DNA of 64,000 nt, from the NCBI GenBank assembly GCA_963620035.1, contig CAVEXN010000009.1, positions 13,996-77,995 of the forward strand, given 5' to 3'. Made by a program: the position numbers and the translations under genes. Every line of letters starts with the position of its first letter. The stretch's first letter is position 1. Under the pieces are notes generated by a model. It searched no databases. It had not been told where the DNA came from and worked only from the letters and a program-made list of their open reading frames with translations. Source of the DNA: F23-D06 sp963620035 (GTDB lineage: Bacteria; Bacteroidota; Bacteroidia; Bacteroidales; WCHB1-69). This document shows positions 1 to 9,231 of this stretch, piece after piece.

Positions 1-931
1 GGATGCGTGCCGTGCAGGTGTTGCTGTACCCCGTAATGCTGATGCCGCTGCCGCCGTTGTTGGGACTTGGCTCAAGATCGTTCTTGGCAAGGGTGTTGCC
101 TTCAATCTCCGAATGGATGTCGTATCCGATTTGGGTGTAGCCGTAGCGGTTGTGCAAGATGATGTTGTCGCGCACGGTCATTTTGGTAGTTCCAGTAGTG
201 GTGAGCAGGTTGGAAATGCCGATGCCGCCCGACTGGAAACTGGCGACACCCTCAATGTGGTTTCTGGCAATGACAATTGTGTCGGCAGCGCCGGGTCCTA
301 GGTTGATCTGGGCACGGTTGCTGTTGTTCAGCACATTGTTGTAGAAACGGCTGTCCAGGATTTTCGGAGACCCCATCAGGTTTACCGCAGAACCGATGGC
401 CGAAGATTCGTTGTGGTGGAAATAGCAGTTCTGGATGGTGGGGTTGCAAGACAGGTACTTGACGGCAATGTCCGTGAAGTTGCTGAACTCGCAATTGTCG
501 AAGGTCAGGTCGCTGTTTGACAAGGTTATGCTTTTGCAGTGGTCAAACCATAGTCCGGACAGTTCGGCGGTCTGCGTGCTGTCAAACCGGATTGTCACGT
601 AGTCTTGCAGCGAGTCGGAGCGAGTGCCGGAAATCTGCAACTGGCTGTCGCGGGTGGCACAAACAATGACACCTTTGACGATTACGGTAGTGTTGCCGTC
701 AAAGGTGATGCTGTTGACACTTGAATCCAACACTAATGTGTCGTTGCTGGAGAGGGTCAGGCTTTGGTGTACAGCGTAGCTCCCTGTCTGTGTTGAGGTC
801 ACAAATCCTGACGGGTCAGAGAGCATACCTGCGAAAGTGTAACTTTCGCCCGATCCGGGGGTTACGACTTGAGCATGACAGATGATCATGCTCAAAAAAA
901 TGAAAAAAGAAGCAAGTAATGTTTTTTTCAT
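1..931 (-). CDS. Secreted right-handed beta-helix-like protein, 3' part cut off by window edge
   Basis: The reading frame is open from ATG at 931 to the left edge, so about 310 N-terminal residues are visible and the C-terminus is missing. It starts with a signal peptide (MKKTLLASFFIFLS...CHA, cleavage near residue 21). The rest is rich in Ser, Thr, Asn and Asp, with recurring short stretches such as FDNCEFSNFTD, IQNCYFHHNESS, ILDSRFYNN and IARNHIEG. These are typical of parallel beta-helix coils, in which one turn reads N-C/R-F-x-x-N. No catalytic motif is visible. Family knowledge suggests a cell-surface or secreted protein, and in this kind of genome the unseen C-terminus may carry a T9SS sorting domain; that last point is inference. 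The gene lies behind a hairpin that separates it from nhaD. Confidence 0.75.
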   Translation of the reverse strand, partial: MKKTLLASFFIFLSMIICHAQVVTPGSGESYTFAGMLSDPSGFVTSTQTGSYAVHQSLTLSSNDTLVLDSSVNSITFDGNTTVIVKGVIVCATRDSQLQISGTRSDSLQDYVTIRFDSTQTAELSGLWFDHCKSITLSNSDLTFDNCEFSNFTDIAVKYLSCNPTIQNCYFHHNESSAIGSAVNLMGSPKILDSRFYNNVLNNSNRAQINLGPGAADTIVIARNHIEGVASFQSGGIGISNLLTTTGTTKMTVRDNIILHNRYGYTQIGYDIHSEIEGNTLAKNDLEPSPNNGGSGISITGYSNTCTARI

Positions 932-965
932 TGCTTTTGATTATAGGGTGGGGGGTGGATATAAT

Positions 966-1007
966 CCCACCGTCAATGGAGCGCTTAAAATCTCCCTTGA
1001 CGGTGGG
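966..1007 (-). terminator. Hairpin after the NhaD gene
   Basis: An 11-bp perfect inverted repeat (CCCACCGTCAA at 966-976, TTGACGGTGGG at 997-1007) carries an inner GGAG/CTCC pairing within the loop. It lies just downstream of the stop of the minus-strand antiporter gene. The T-tract is poor on the minus strand, so it may act as a weak terminator or as a 3' stabilising hairpin. Confidence 0.55.
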
Positions 1008-1019
1008 TGTTTGTTGTGA

Positions 1020-2369
1020 TTATAGGAAGAACAGGTAGTCGCAAAGCACATAGATGCCGGCGCCGGCGAGGTAGCCGGCTATTGCCAGAGGCGTGATGCG
1101 CTTGAGATACCATATAAAGTCAATTTTCTCCATACCCATGACGGCCACGCCGGCGGCTGAACCGATGATGAGGATGCTGCCGCCCGTTCCGGCGCAGTAG
1201 GAGAGGAATACCCAGAATGTGTCGTCCACCGGGAAGTTATACATGCCCATAGCACCGGCCACCAGCGGAACGTTGTCCACGATGGAGGAGAGAAATCCTA
1301 TGACGATGTCGATGAGATGATAGTTGCCGTTGAATGCGGTATCCATACTGCCGGCAAGAATGGAGAGGTGTCCGGCACTTTGAAGACCGGCCACGGCAAG
1401 CAATATGCCGAGGAAGAAAAGAATGCTTGACAAGTCGATTTTAGCGAGGATGTCAGTGATGCGCAGATGGTATTTATGTTCTGTGTCTTTGCGGTAGATG
1501 ATTTCCGTAGTGATCCAAAGCACGGAAAGACCCAGCATAATGCCCATATATGGTTTCAGATGGGTGAGCATCTTGAAGACGGGAACGAAAATGAGTGCGC
1601 CGATGCCCATCCAGAAGATGAGGTTACGCTGCCACAACGGGATTTCTGTTTTGTCGTCCCTGTTTTCCAAAACCTGTCTTGGCGGGATTTCGCCTTTCTC
1701 GTAGAAAGAGACGATAATGAGCGGGATGACCATGGAAACCACGCTCGGGAGGAAGCAGCGTGTGATGACTGCGCCCGTAGAGATTTTGCCGGCAATCCAG
1801 AGCATGATGGTGGTCACGTCGCCGATAGGTGACCATGCGCCGCCTGCGTTGGCCGCCAGAATGATCATGCCGCCGAAAAACCAGCGGTCTTTCTGGTCGG
1901 TGATCAGCTTGCGCAGCAAGGCAATCATTACAATGGCGGTGGTGAGGTTGTCAAGCAGTGCAGACAGGAAGAATGTGAGGAAAGAGAGCGACCAGAGCAG
2001 TTTCACCTTGCTTTTGGTTTTGATGTGGTCGGTGATGATGTTGAAGCCGCCGTGAGAGTCTATCAGTTCCACTACGGTCATGGCCCCCATCAGGTAGAAG
2101 AGGATCTCGGCGATGTCGCCAAGGTGTTCGATGAGTTCGCTTTTAGTGATGAAATCCACAAAAGTGCCCCCCTCGTGCGTGGCCAGATAGTTCCGGTAAC
2201 CTTGCCCGAAGCCGGAGACGGTGAAGATGTCGGGGCCTGCAAGAATGTAGCAGAGCCATATCAGGACTCCTAACATCAGGGCGAAAGCGGATTTGTTCAC
2301 TTTCAGCGGATGTTCGAGGGCAATGCACGCATAGCCGACGACAAACAGGATAATCATTAAGTAAAACAT
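1020..2369 (-). CDS. nhaD: NhaD-type Na+/H+ antiporter
   Basis: This 449-residue polytopic membrane protein has about a dozen hydrophobic segments. It matches the NhaD family of the ion transporter superfamily in length and in landmarks: an N-terminal ACIALEHPLKVNKSA segment, the polar intramembrane stretch LDNLTTAIVMIALLRK near residues 140-155, ANAGGAWSPIGDVTT near 180, and the C-terminal repeat half with SIVDNVPLVAGAMGMY and GTGGSILIIGSAAGVA. The family exchanges cytoplasmic Na+ or Li+ for protons across the inner membrane for salt and pH homeostasis. It appears to be a single gene, 38 bases downstream of the start of the next minus-strand gene and followed by a hairpin. The ATG at 2369 directly precedes the first membrane segment. 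Confidence 0.9.
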   Translation of the reverse strand: MFYLMIILFVVGYACIALEHPLKVNKSAFALMLGVLIWLCYILAGPDIFTVSGFGQGYRNYLATHEGGTFVDFITKSELIEHLGDIAEILFYLMGAMTVVELIDSHGGFNIITDHIKTKSKVKLLWSLSFLTFFLSALLDNLTTAIVMIALLRKLITDQKDRWFFGGMIILAANAGGAWSPIGDVTTIMLWIAGKISTGAVITRCFLPSVVSMVIPLIIVSFYEKGEIPPRQVLENRDDKTEIPLWQRNLIFWMGIGALIFVPVFKMLTHLKPYMGIMLGLSVLWITTEIIYRKDTEHKYHLRITDILAKIDLSSILFFLGILLAVAGLQSAGHLSILAGSMDTAFNGNYHLIDIVIGFLSSIVDNVPLVAGAMGMYNFPVDDTFWVFLSYCAGTGGSILIIGSAAGVAVMGMEKIDFIWYLKRITPLAIAGYLAGAGIYVLCDYLFFL

Positions 2370-2407
2370 AACAATAGGCGTGATTTTTAGTTAGAAAAAA
2401 ATATCGG

Positions 2408-3121
2408 TTAGAAGATGCTCAACGAGACTCCTACAGACATCGGACAGATCTTGGGACCTTTCCCGGTACTGAAGACCGGTGTGAGTTGGAAACCGTAATA
2501 GACATCTACGAATTTCCATCCGATCCTGGTGTAAACGTCCACGTTGTATTTCATTTTGTTTTCCATCCTCAGGTTCTTGTACATAACGGTGTCGGCAGCG
2601 GTTGACGGGTCTTGCCCTTTGTATTTTTGCGAGACGTTGCAGATAAGTCCTGCACGTGCACCTATCGTGAATTTGAATCCGCTATCGTGCCGATAGCGGA
2701 ACTCCAACGGGATGTTCACGTTCAGATAGTTCATCTTTACGGTATTGAACTTCACCTGGCTCGGCAGCACGAGGTATCGCATGATTTCTTTGTCTTCGTC
2801 ATACTGCAGCAGGGCGTTGCTGTATTGAGTGTAGTAGGAGATTCCGACACCGAGACCGAATGCGACGGGTTTCTTGTTGGTGTTGAAGTCCCAAATGGCG
2901 GACACGTTGAATCCGGGGTCGAATTTGGCGTGGTTCACCTCACTGGGCATACCCATCCAGAATGTATGGTAGATGTCCATGATCAAGCGGTCGCGGAAGA
3001 TGACAGGCTTGGGCTCGTTTTTGTCTTGCAGCGTAGAATCGGGGCTGCTTTCTGTCTGACTAAAGGTTATCTGTATGAGTGATAGGCACAAGATAGCCAA
3101 AGGAATGATTCTTCTTGTCAT
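2408..3121 (-). CDS. Outer-membrane beta-barrel protein
   Basis: The 237-residue product has a signal peptide (MTRRIIPLAILCLSLIQITFSQ) followed by a short Ser/Asp/Lys-rich linker. Alternating hydrophobic strands follow, such as FGLGVGISYYTQ, MNYLNVNIPLEFRYRH, FKFTIGARAGLI and VDVYYGFQLTPVF, and it ends in an aromatic residue (SVGVSLSIF). This pattern is that of 8-10-stranded PorT/OmpA-like barrels common in Bacteroidota. The precise family and substrate cannot be told. A -7 promoter box lies about 20 bases before the start, overlapping the T-tract of the ppdK terminator, so the gene is probably transcribed on its own. Confidence 0.75.
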   Translation of the reverse strand: MTRRIIPLAILCLSLIQITFSQTESSPDSTLQDKNEPKPVIFRDRLIMDIYHTFWMGMPSEVNHAKFDPGFNVSAIWDFNTNKKPVAFGLGVGISYYTQYSNALLQYDEDKEIMRYLVLPSQVKFNTVKMNYLNVNIPLEFRYRHDSGFKFTIGARAGLICNVSQKYKGQDPSTAADTVMYKNLRMENKMKYNVDVYTRIGWKFVDVYYGFQLTPVFSTGKGPKICPMSVGVSLSIF

Positions 3122-3139
3122 AAAAACATTTTAAGGCGG

Positions 3140-3147
3140 CAAAGATA
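3140..3147 (-). promoter_or_regulatory. Bacteroidota -7 box for the barrel gene
   Basis: The minus strand reads TATCTTTG, matching TAnnTTTG, about 20 bases upstream of the ATG at 3121. Confidence 0.5.
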
Positions 3148-3191
3148 ACAAAAAAAACAAAGGGGGCGAATTATGATTTCGTCCCCTTTGT
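3148..3191 (-). terminator. Intrinsic terminator of ppdK
   Basis: A 14-bp stem (arms 3157-3170 and 3178-3191, one mismatch) with a 7-base loop is followed on the minus strand by a run of eight Ts. It lies 27 bases after the ppdK stop. Confidence 0.85.
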
Positions 3192-3217
3192 ATCATTGTC
3201 GGAATGAGTTCCCGGTG

Positions 3218-5959
3218 TTATTTGCCGCAGGAGCAGCAGTTGCTTTTTTCTGTCAAGATGGCAGCCTGAGCTGCGGCCAGACGGGCGACTGGCACGCGGA
3301 ACGGGGAACAAGACACATAGTTCATGCCGCAGTTGTAGAAGAAAGCAGCTGCGGATGGGTCTCCGCCATGCTCGCCGCAAACGCCGCACTTGAGGTCGCT
3401 GCGGGTGGAACGTCCGCGCTCTACGCCGATCTTGACCAGTTCTCCAACGCATTCGCTGTCGAATGTGTTGAACGGGTCGGCGGGGATGATCTTGTCCTCG
3501 ACATATTTGTGGACAATGGCGTTGACATCGTCGCGGGAGAAACCGAATGTCATCTGTGTAAGGTCGTTGGTGCCGAAACTGAAGAAGTCGGCTACTTCTG
3601 CGATTTTGTTGGCCACGAGCGCTGCACGCGGGATTTCAATCATCGTGCCGAAGCGGTATTCGATCTTGACGTTGTATTTGGCTTCAACATCAGCCTTGAC
3701 TCTGGTGGCGATGGCTTTCTGGTTGCGCAGTTCGGCGGCATTGATGGTCAGCGGGACCATAATCTCGAGGTGCGGGTCAAAGCCTTCGTTCATCAGTTCG
3801 GCGGTGGCGGAGAAGAGCGCCCTGAACTGTGTCTCCGTGATTTCAGGATAGATGATGCCGAGACGAACGCCGCGGAGTCCCATCATCGGGTTCACCTCGT
3901 GCAGTGACTCGATGCGTTTGTGGATTTTCTCATAGTCAAGTCCGCGTTCTTCGGCCACTTCGCGCTGTTTTTCTTCGGACTGCGGGACAAATTCGTGCAA
4001 CGGGGGGTCCATCAGACGGAAAGTCAGCGGTTTGCCGTCCATGACTTTGAGTGTGCTTTTGGCGGCTTCCTTGACATAAGGTTCAAGTTCGTTGAGAGCG
4101 GCGATCCTGTCTTCTGTCGTGTCAGCAAGAATCATCTTGCGAAGTTTCTCGAGAGGTTCTTCGCTGTTTTTGCCGTAGAACATGTGTTCAATGCGGAAGA
4201 GGCCGATGCCTTCGGCTCCGAAATCGATGGCGTTCTGAGCATCTTCCGGCGTGTCGGCATTGGTGCGTACGCCCATCTTGCGGTATTTGTCCACGAGTTT
4301 CATGAACTCCTGGAAGAGCGGGTTCTCTGTGGCGTCGATCATCTTGACGGTGTCGGCATAGACCCACCCCTTGGACCCGTTGAGGCTCAGGGTGTCACCC
4401 TCCTTGAATGTTTTCCCGTTGATGGTGACGGTGCGGCTTGCCATGTCAATCTTGACGGCGTCGCAGCCCACGATGCAGCATTTGCCCCAGCCGCGTGCCA
4501 CGAGAGCGGCGTGTGACGTCATGCCGCCGCGTGCGGTCAGGATGCCGGTGGCAGAACGCATGCCTTCTACGTCTTCCGGGTTGGTTTCCTCGCGGACGAG
4601 GATGTTCTTTATGTTCTCGGCCGTATAAGCCATGGATTTTTCACTGTCAAGGGCTATGACGCCAACGGCGCCGCCAGGTCCTGCGGGAAGACCCTTGGCC
4701 AGCACGTCGTGTTTTTTCTCGTCTGAAGCGTCCAGGATGGGGTGCAGCAACTCGTCAAGCTGGGCGGGAGAGACACGCATCACCACCTCTTTCTCGTCGA
4801 TGAGGCCTTCGTGCAGCATATCGAGCGCCATCGTCAGTGCGGCCACGCCCGTGCGTTTGCCGACACGGCACTGAAGCATATACAACCTGCCTTCTTGAAT
4901 GGTGAACTCGATGTCGAGCATATCGTGGAAGTTCTTTTCGAGAATCTCGCGGATGTCACAGAGTTCTTTATAGGTGTCAGGCATCAACTCTTGCATAGAG
5001 TGCATCATCCTGTTCTGTTCGTTCTTCGTGTCGTCGTTCAGCGGGTTAGGGGTGCGGATGCCGGCCACGACGTCCTCGCCCTGGGCGTTGATGAGCCATT
5101 CGCCATAGAACTGGTTGTCGCCCGTGGCAGGATTGCGGGTGAAAGCCACGCCGGTGGCTGAACTGTCGCCCATGTTACCGAATACCATAGCCTGCACGTT
5201 TACTGCCGTGCCCCAATCGTCCGGAATGCCCTCGATGCGGCGGTAGGAGATGGCTTTCTTGCCGTTCCAGCTCTTGAACACGGCCTTGATGCCGCCTTCC
5301 AACTGGGCCTTGGCATCGTCTGGGAACTCTTCTCCGAGCGCCTCCTTGATTTTTGCCTTGAACTCGTTTGAAAGCTGCAGCAACTCTTCTGCCGTGATCT
5401 CTGTGTCGCTCTTGTAGCCTTTCAGCGCCTTGAACTCATCGAGTTTGTCGTCAAGGATTTTGCGGATGCCCTTGCCCTCGGCAGGCTCGCGGCCCTCGGC
5501 TTTCTCCATGACCACATCGGCATACATCATAATCAGACGCCGGTATGAGTCATAAACGAAACGCGGATTGTTGGTCTTCTTGATGAGACCGGGAAGTGTC
5601 TTTGAACTGAGACCGATGTTCAGTACGGTATCCATCATGCCGGGCATGGAACTGCGTGCCCCAGAACGGCATGAAACCAGCAGCGGGTTCTCTGCATCGT
5701 CATATTTAAGCCCCATTATTCTCTCAACATTGGAGATGCCTGTCCATACATCCTCCATCAAACCTTCAGGAAGTTGACACTTATTGGCATAATAGGCCGT
5801 ACAACATTCGGTCGTGATGGTGAGGCCTGCGGGAACGGGAAGCCCGAGAAGGCACATTTCGGCAAGGTTCGCTCCTTTGCCACCAAGCAGGTTCTTCATG
5901 TCTGCTTTACCTTCGGCAGTCTTTCCTCCAAAGGTATAAACGTACTTTACGTTACTCAT
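3218..5959 (-). CDS. ppdK: Pyruvate, phosphate dikinase
   Basis: The enzyme interconverts pyruvate, ATP and Pi with phosphoenolpyruvate, AMP and PPi in the cytoplasm; in anaerobic Bacteroidota it links glycolysis and gluconeogenesis to pyrophosphate. The 913-residue length fits the family. The N-terminal nucleotide-binding domain begins with KNLLGGKGANLAEM. The swivelling phosphohistidine domain carries TARGGMTSHAALVARG with the catalytic His near residue 483. The C-terminal PEP/pyruvate barrel ends with the acid/base Cys in KCGVCGEHGGDP near residue 861. The ATG at 5959 (MSNVKYVY) is chosen over an upstream in-frame TTG at 5965. The gene stands alone, with a promoter box about 47 bases upstream and a strong terminator downstream. 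Confidence 0.97.
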   Translation of the reverse strand: MSNVKYVYTFGGKTAEGKADMKNLLGGKGANLAEMCLLGLPVPAGLTITTECCTAYYANKCQLPEGLMEDVWTGISNVERIMGLKYDDAENPLLVSCRSGARSSMPGMMDTVLNIGLSSKTLPGLIKKTNNPRFVYDSYRRLIMMYADVVMEKAEGREPAEGKGIRKILDDKLDEFKALKGYKSDTEITAEELLQLSNEFKAKIKEALGEEFPDDAKAQLEGGIKAVFKSWNGKKAISYRRIEGIPDDWGTAVNVQAMVFGNMGDSSATGVAFTRNPATGDNQFYGEWLINAQGEDVVAGIRTPNPLNDDTKNEQNRMMHSMQELMPDTYKELCDIREILEKNFHDMLDIEFTIQEGRLYMLQCRVGKRTGVAALTMALDMLHEGLIDEKEVVMRVSPAQLDELLHPILDASDEKKHDVLAKGLPAGPGGAVGVIALDSEKSMAYTAENIKNILVREETNPEDVEGMRSATGILTARGGMTSHAALVARGWGKCCIVGCDAVKIDMASRTVTINGKTFKEGDTLSLNGSKGWVYADTVKMIDATENPLFQEFMKLVDKYRKMGVRTNADTPEDAQNAIDFGAEGIGLFRIEHMFYGKNSEEPLEKLRKMILADTTEDRIAALNELEPYVKEAAKSTLKVMDGKPLTFRLMDPPLHEFVPQSEEKQREVAEERGLDYEKIHKRIESLHEVNPMMGLRGVRLGIIYPEITETQFRALFSATAELMNEGFDPHLEIMVPLTINAAELRNQKAIATRVKADVEAKYNVKIEYRFGTMIEIPRAALVANKIAEVADFFSFGTNDLTQMTFGFSRDDVNAIVHKYVEDKIIPADPFNTFDSECVGELVKIGVERGRSTRSDLKCGVCGEHGGDPSAAAFFYNCGMNYVSCSPFRVPVARLAAAQAAILTEKSNCCSCGK

Positions 5960-6005
5960 ATTCAATACTTTAAATTAATAGTTTGCAACTTCAGTTTTGA
6001 GAGCG

Positions 6006-6013
6006 CAAAAATA
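6006..6013 (-). promoter_or_regulatory. -7 box for ppdK
   Basis: The minus strand reads TATTTTTG, matching TAnnTTTG, and implies a leader of roughly 40 bases before the ATG at 5959. Confidence 0.5.
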
Positions 6014-6028
6014 GCAAATATTACTGAT

Positions 6029-8254
6029 CTACAGACTTGTTTTTATAATCTTTTTGCGTGATGTGTGATTTATTTCGATGATATAGATGCCGTCTTCCAG
6101 GTCGCCGAGGTCGATCCGCGTTCCGTAAGCATGTCTTAATCTTCTCCCTGATAGGTCCAGTACGTCAATGTCGGCCGCCCAGTTGCCGTTCTCTTCCAGC
6201 TCTATCCGAAGCATTCCGCTTGTTGGATTAGGATAAATGCGCAGTTTCGCCCCTTTCTTTGTCGTCGTGCTTATGTTGACGGGACGTGTGGTCGGCGTGC
6301 GCCCTTTGAAAAAACATACTCCGCCGGCATAGTTGCCTGTGATGAGGTCCGGGAAATCTCCGCCGCAGAGTTTTGCTGCCGCAACCCCCGAACGGATTCC
6401 GTCTTTGACTGTGTGTGTGCATGACAGGCATACGCTGTCATCCGCTTCTGAAATGCTTCCTGCCGGCCGGAACGTGTCGTCAAGGTGGCCGTCTATGTGT
6501 TTATAGTAGAAGATCTCGCCCTGCTCACTGCCGCAGAAGAGCACTGTGCCGTGCAGACTGTCGCGAAAAAGGCAAGGCACGCTGTGCCCGAAATAGGACT
6601 GTTCGTAGTCGCGCACATCCACGTTTCCTAAATTGTCGGTGACTTTCTCGAAAGAGGGGCTGCCGGCAGCGCCGCTGTTTCGCCAATAGCTGAGTGTGCC
6701 GCGCCGGTTGCCGATGATGAGGTCGTTGAGCCCGTCATAGTCGAGGTCGAAAAAAAACGGCGTGCTGAACTTGTCGCAAGTAATGCTTTGGTACTGTTTT
6801 GTAACAGTGTCGTTTCCGCCGTTGAGCCGTCCGTGGGGGACCAACATCAGCGAGCCGTCCTGCATGCCGCACAGCATGTCGGTGCGGCCGTCGCCGTCAA
6901 AGTCACCGAATGTGGGGTGCAGAGCCTTGAGGTTCATTGCTTTGAGATTTCCGAAGTCAGCGGTCTGCAGCCGGAACACGGGTGCGCCCGGCACCCCTGT
7001 GTTCCTGTAATAGCTTACGGATGATGAGAAATGCGATAAGGGAAGCCCGTTGTCGGTGGTCACGCTGTCGAAACTGCCATAGTTGGCAATGAACAGGTCC
7101 ACTAACCCGTCGCCGTCATAGTCATACAGCACAGGCCTGCTTCCGCTGCCTACATCGACCATCTCAGCTTGCAGGAAGGCTTTGTTGGCTAATGTATATT
7201 GTTGGAGCAGCGAGTCGTAGTCGTATTGCCAAACGCTGTTGCAGTCGTGCGATTTAGTCAGCGAGGGGTCCGACGGGGAGACTATCAACGAGGGGCTCCC
7301 GTGTCCGGGCAAGGTGACGAATGAGGGAGCGGGCATCGAGAACAGGTCAATAGGCGTATGTGCCGGGAATGCGGTGTCTTGCCGTGTCATTCGTGCTTCA
7401 GCTGCCGTGCCGTGGTTGTAAAGCAGGATAAGGTGCGGCGAGTCGATGTCGCCGACCAACAAGTCCTGCAGCCCGTTGCCGTCAAAGTCGTGCAGCAGCA
7501 TAGAGGAGCCGGTGTGGCGTGTGGCTTCCCGGAGGTCATGGTTCTTGTCGGAACAGTCGGAGAACAGGGTGATCCGGTTGTTGTCAGCCGCCTCGGCGAA
7601 GTGTCCCCAACATTCGTTCTCGAGTCTGAAGCCGAATGTTTCCGTGTCGTCGCTGTAGTTGCGCAAAAAGTGTACGTATTTGCCGAGGACCCAGAAGTTA
7701 AGAATGTCGATCCGACCGTCCCCGTCAATGTCTTCGATGACAGGATAGTCGTTTGGAGAGGCGAAGATGTTGACGTAGCCGTTGTAATAAAAAGCGTCGA
7801 GTTGGTCGGTGACGAGGGAGAAAGAGAGCGAGTCGTTGTGTGAAGTGTTCTTGAACACGCATATGCCTGCCAGTCCGTATGTGAAAATGTCGGGTTGTCC
7901 GTCGCCGTTGTAGTCTTTGAGTATGGCCCAGTCGTGAAGATTCGGGAACTGCCGGGCATATTGTGGGGCGAACACGAAGCGGTTGTGCTGCCGCAGGAAG
8001 GTCAGGATGCGGTTGCCGTGTTTTTCAAAAGCGAACAAATCGTTGATTCCGTCGCCGTTGAGGTCGATTTCAGAGAATCTGACAGCGTTAATGCCGCCGG
8101 TCCAAGGTTGCGGCAAGGTGTCTTGGCCGTGAATCACGGGTATGGAGGTGTCGCGGAAAAAACTGAAGTCTTCAATGTCACCTTGTCCGAGAGCCTGCCA
8201 TGCCGGCATGATGAGGCAGAACGTGAGGCAGAGGGCAAGGGGAAGTGCTCTCAT
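6029..8254 (-). CDS. Secreted FG-GAP/VCBS-repeat protein with T9SS sorting domain
   Basis: The 741-residue product has a signal peptide ending near AWQALGQ. At least seven Asp-rich calcium-binding loops of the FG-GAP/VCBS type follow (for example DLNGDGINDLF, DYNGDGQPDIF, DIDGDGRIDIL, DFDGNGLQDLL, DYDGDGLVDLF, DFDGDGRTDML), which fold into a beta-propeller. From about residue 671 there is a type A T9SS C-terminal domain: LRIYPNPTSG, then VLDLSGR, then LEDGIYIIEI and a basic end. It is therefore expected to cross the outer membrane through the type IX system and be anchored or released at the surface. No enzymatic domain is visible. The start lies 2 bases after the stop of the M23 peptidase gene, so the two are co-transcribed. 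Confidence 0.9.
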   Translation of the reverse strand: MRALPLALCLTFCLIMPAWQALGQGDIEDFSFFRDTSIPVIHGQDTLPQPWTGGINAVRFSEIDLNGDGINDLFAFEKHGNRILTFLRQHNRFVFAPQYARQFPNLHDWAILKDYNGDGQPDIFTYGLAGICVFKNTSHNDSLSFSLVTDQLDAFYYNGYVNIFASPNDYPVIEDIDGDGRIDILNFWVLGKYVHFLRNYSDDTETFGFRLENECWGHFAEAADNNRITLFSDCSDKNHDLREATRHTGSSMLLHDFDGNGLQDLLVGDIDSPHLILLYNHGTAAEARMTRQDTAFPAHTPIDLFSMPAPSFVTLPGHGSPSLIVSPSDPSLTKSHDCNSVWQYDYDSLLQQYTLANKAFLQAEMVDVGSGSRPVLYDYDGDGLVDLFIANYGSFDSVTTDNGLPLSHFSSSVSYYRNTGVPGAPVFRLQTADFGNLKAMNLKALHPTFGDFDGDGRTDMLCGMQDGSLMLVPHGRLNGGNDTVTKQYQSITCDKFSTPFFFDLDYDGLNDLIIGNRRGTLSYWRNSGAAGSPSFEKVTDNLGNVDVRDYEQSYFGHSVPCLFRDSLHGTVLFCGSEQGEIFYYKHIDGHLDDTFRPAGSISEADDSVCLSCTHTVKDGIRSGVAAAKLCGGDFPDLITGNYAGGVCFFKGRTPTTRPVNISTTTKKGAKLRIYPNPTSGMLRIELEENGNWAADIDVLDLSGRRLRHAYGTRIDLGDLEDGIYIIEINHTSRKKIIKTSL

Positions 8255-8256
8255 GG

Positions 8257-9216
8257 TTACCTTACGCGGAGTCGTTGTCCTTCGCGGATGAAATCGCTTC
8301 TGAGCCGGTTGAGTTTTTTGAGTTTTGATACTGAAGTGTGGTATTTGATGGCGATTTTTCCCAGGTTGTCGCCTTTGCGTACCTTGTAATAGGCAGTCGT
8401 GGTCTGAGGTTTCGTGGCGGCCAGTTGCGACGGGTCTGTTTTGGGCGGTGCAGGGGTGGAAACGCTGTAGCCGGAGACGTACATCGTATCGTACTTCAGG
8501 CAGAAATTGTTGAAGTCAACGAGTCTGTTAGGGTTGATGTCTATGCCGAGGTAGCGGATTTCGAAGTGGAGATGGGAGCCGTAGGAGCGTCCCGTGTTGC
8601 CGCCCAGTCCGATGATGTCGCCGGCATGTACCACTTGTCCGGGGTTCACGAGGCGGCGTGAGAGGTGGGCGTAATAGGTTTCAAGTCCGTTGTCGTGCCG
8701 TATGACGATGAGGTTGCCGTAGCCGCCGGTGTTGCTGCCTTTGGAAATGCGGACCATTCCGTCCCAGGCGGCTGCTACAGGCGTGCCGGTAGGATAGCCG
8801 AGGTCAACGCCGCGGTGCATGCGCCGCCGCCGCCAACCGTAGTTGGAGGTTACTTTGTAGTTGGCAGGGTGATGATAGCCGGCAAGGCTGACCGTGTCTT
8901 TTGCCGCCGAGCCGATGTGCCGGTAATGTATGCGCACAATGTCGAAATTCTGGTAGAGATTTGCCCCCGGCATCCACTTGAAGTAGGTGAACAACATCCC
9001 GTCACCATGGTCCACGTTGTCGAAAAGTGCCTGGTCTTCGTCTATTTGCATCATGTCGCCCAAGGTGTCTTCCGGGATGTCCGCCTCGACATGGGCGGTG
9101 TCGTTGACGACGTGGAACTGGATGTGGTTGTCCTGCTGAATTTGCGCGTTCCCTTGAAAGGTGAGGCAGGATATGAAAAGGGTCAGGGTGACTATTGCGG
9201 AAAATGTTCTTTTCAT
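8257..9216 (-). CDS. M23 metallopeptidase with C-terminal LysM domain
   Basis: This is a predicted peptidoglycan endopeptidase of the periplasm, 319 residues long. A signal peptide (to about GNAQ, residue 25) is followed by a spacer, then the LytM/M23 domain with zinc ligands in HRGVDLGYP (His134 and Asp138) and SHLHFEI (His215 and His217). The C-terminal LysM module (about 276-318, YYKVRKGDNLGKIAIKY...LKKLNRL) binds glycan strands. All four M23 metal and catalytic positions are present, so it should be active rather than a degenerate regulator such as EnvC. It sits between the small lipoprotein gene (15-base gap) and the FG-GAP gene (2-base gap), an apparent three-gene operon. Confidence 0.92.
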   Translation of the reverse strand: MKRTFSAIVTLTLFISCLTFQGNAQIQQDNHIQFHVVNDTAHVEADIPEDTLGDMMQIDEDQALFDNVDHGDGMLFTYFKWMPGANLYQNFDIVRIHYRHIGSAAKDTVSLAGYHHPANYKVTSNYGWRRRRMHRGVDLGYPTGTPVAAAWDGMVRISKGSNTGGYGNLIVIRHDNGLETYYAHLSRRLVNPGQVVHAGDIIGLGGNTGRSYGSHLHFEIRYLGIDINPNRLVDFNNFCLKYDTMYVSGYSVSTPAPPKTDPSQLAATKPQTTTAYYKVRKGDNLGKIAIKYHTSVSKLKKLNRLRSDFIREGQRLRVR

Positions 9217-9231
9217 GCGGTTCTGTTCGGG

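Noticed and set aside
3173..3907. 244-codon plus-strand frame opposite ppdK
   Set aside because: It is antisense to the conserved C-terminal PEP domain of ppdK and has no recognisable domain.
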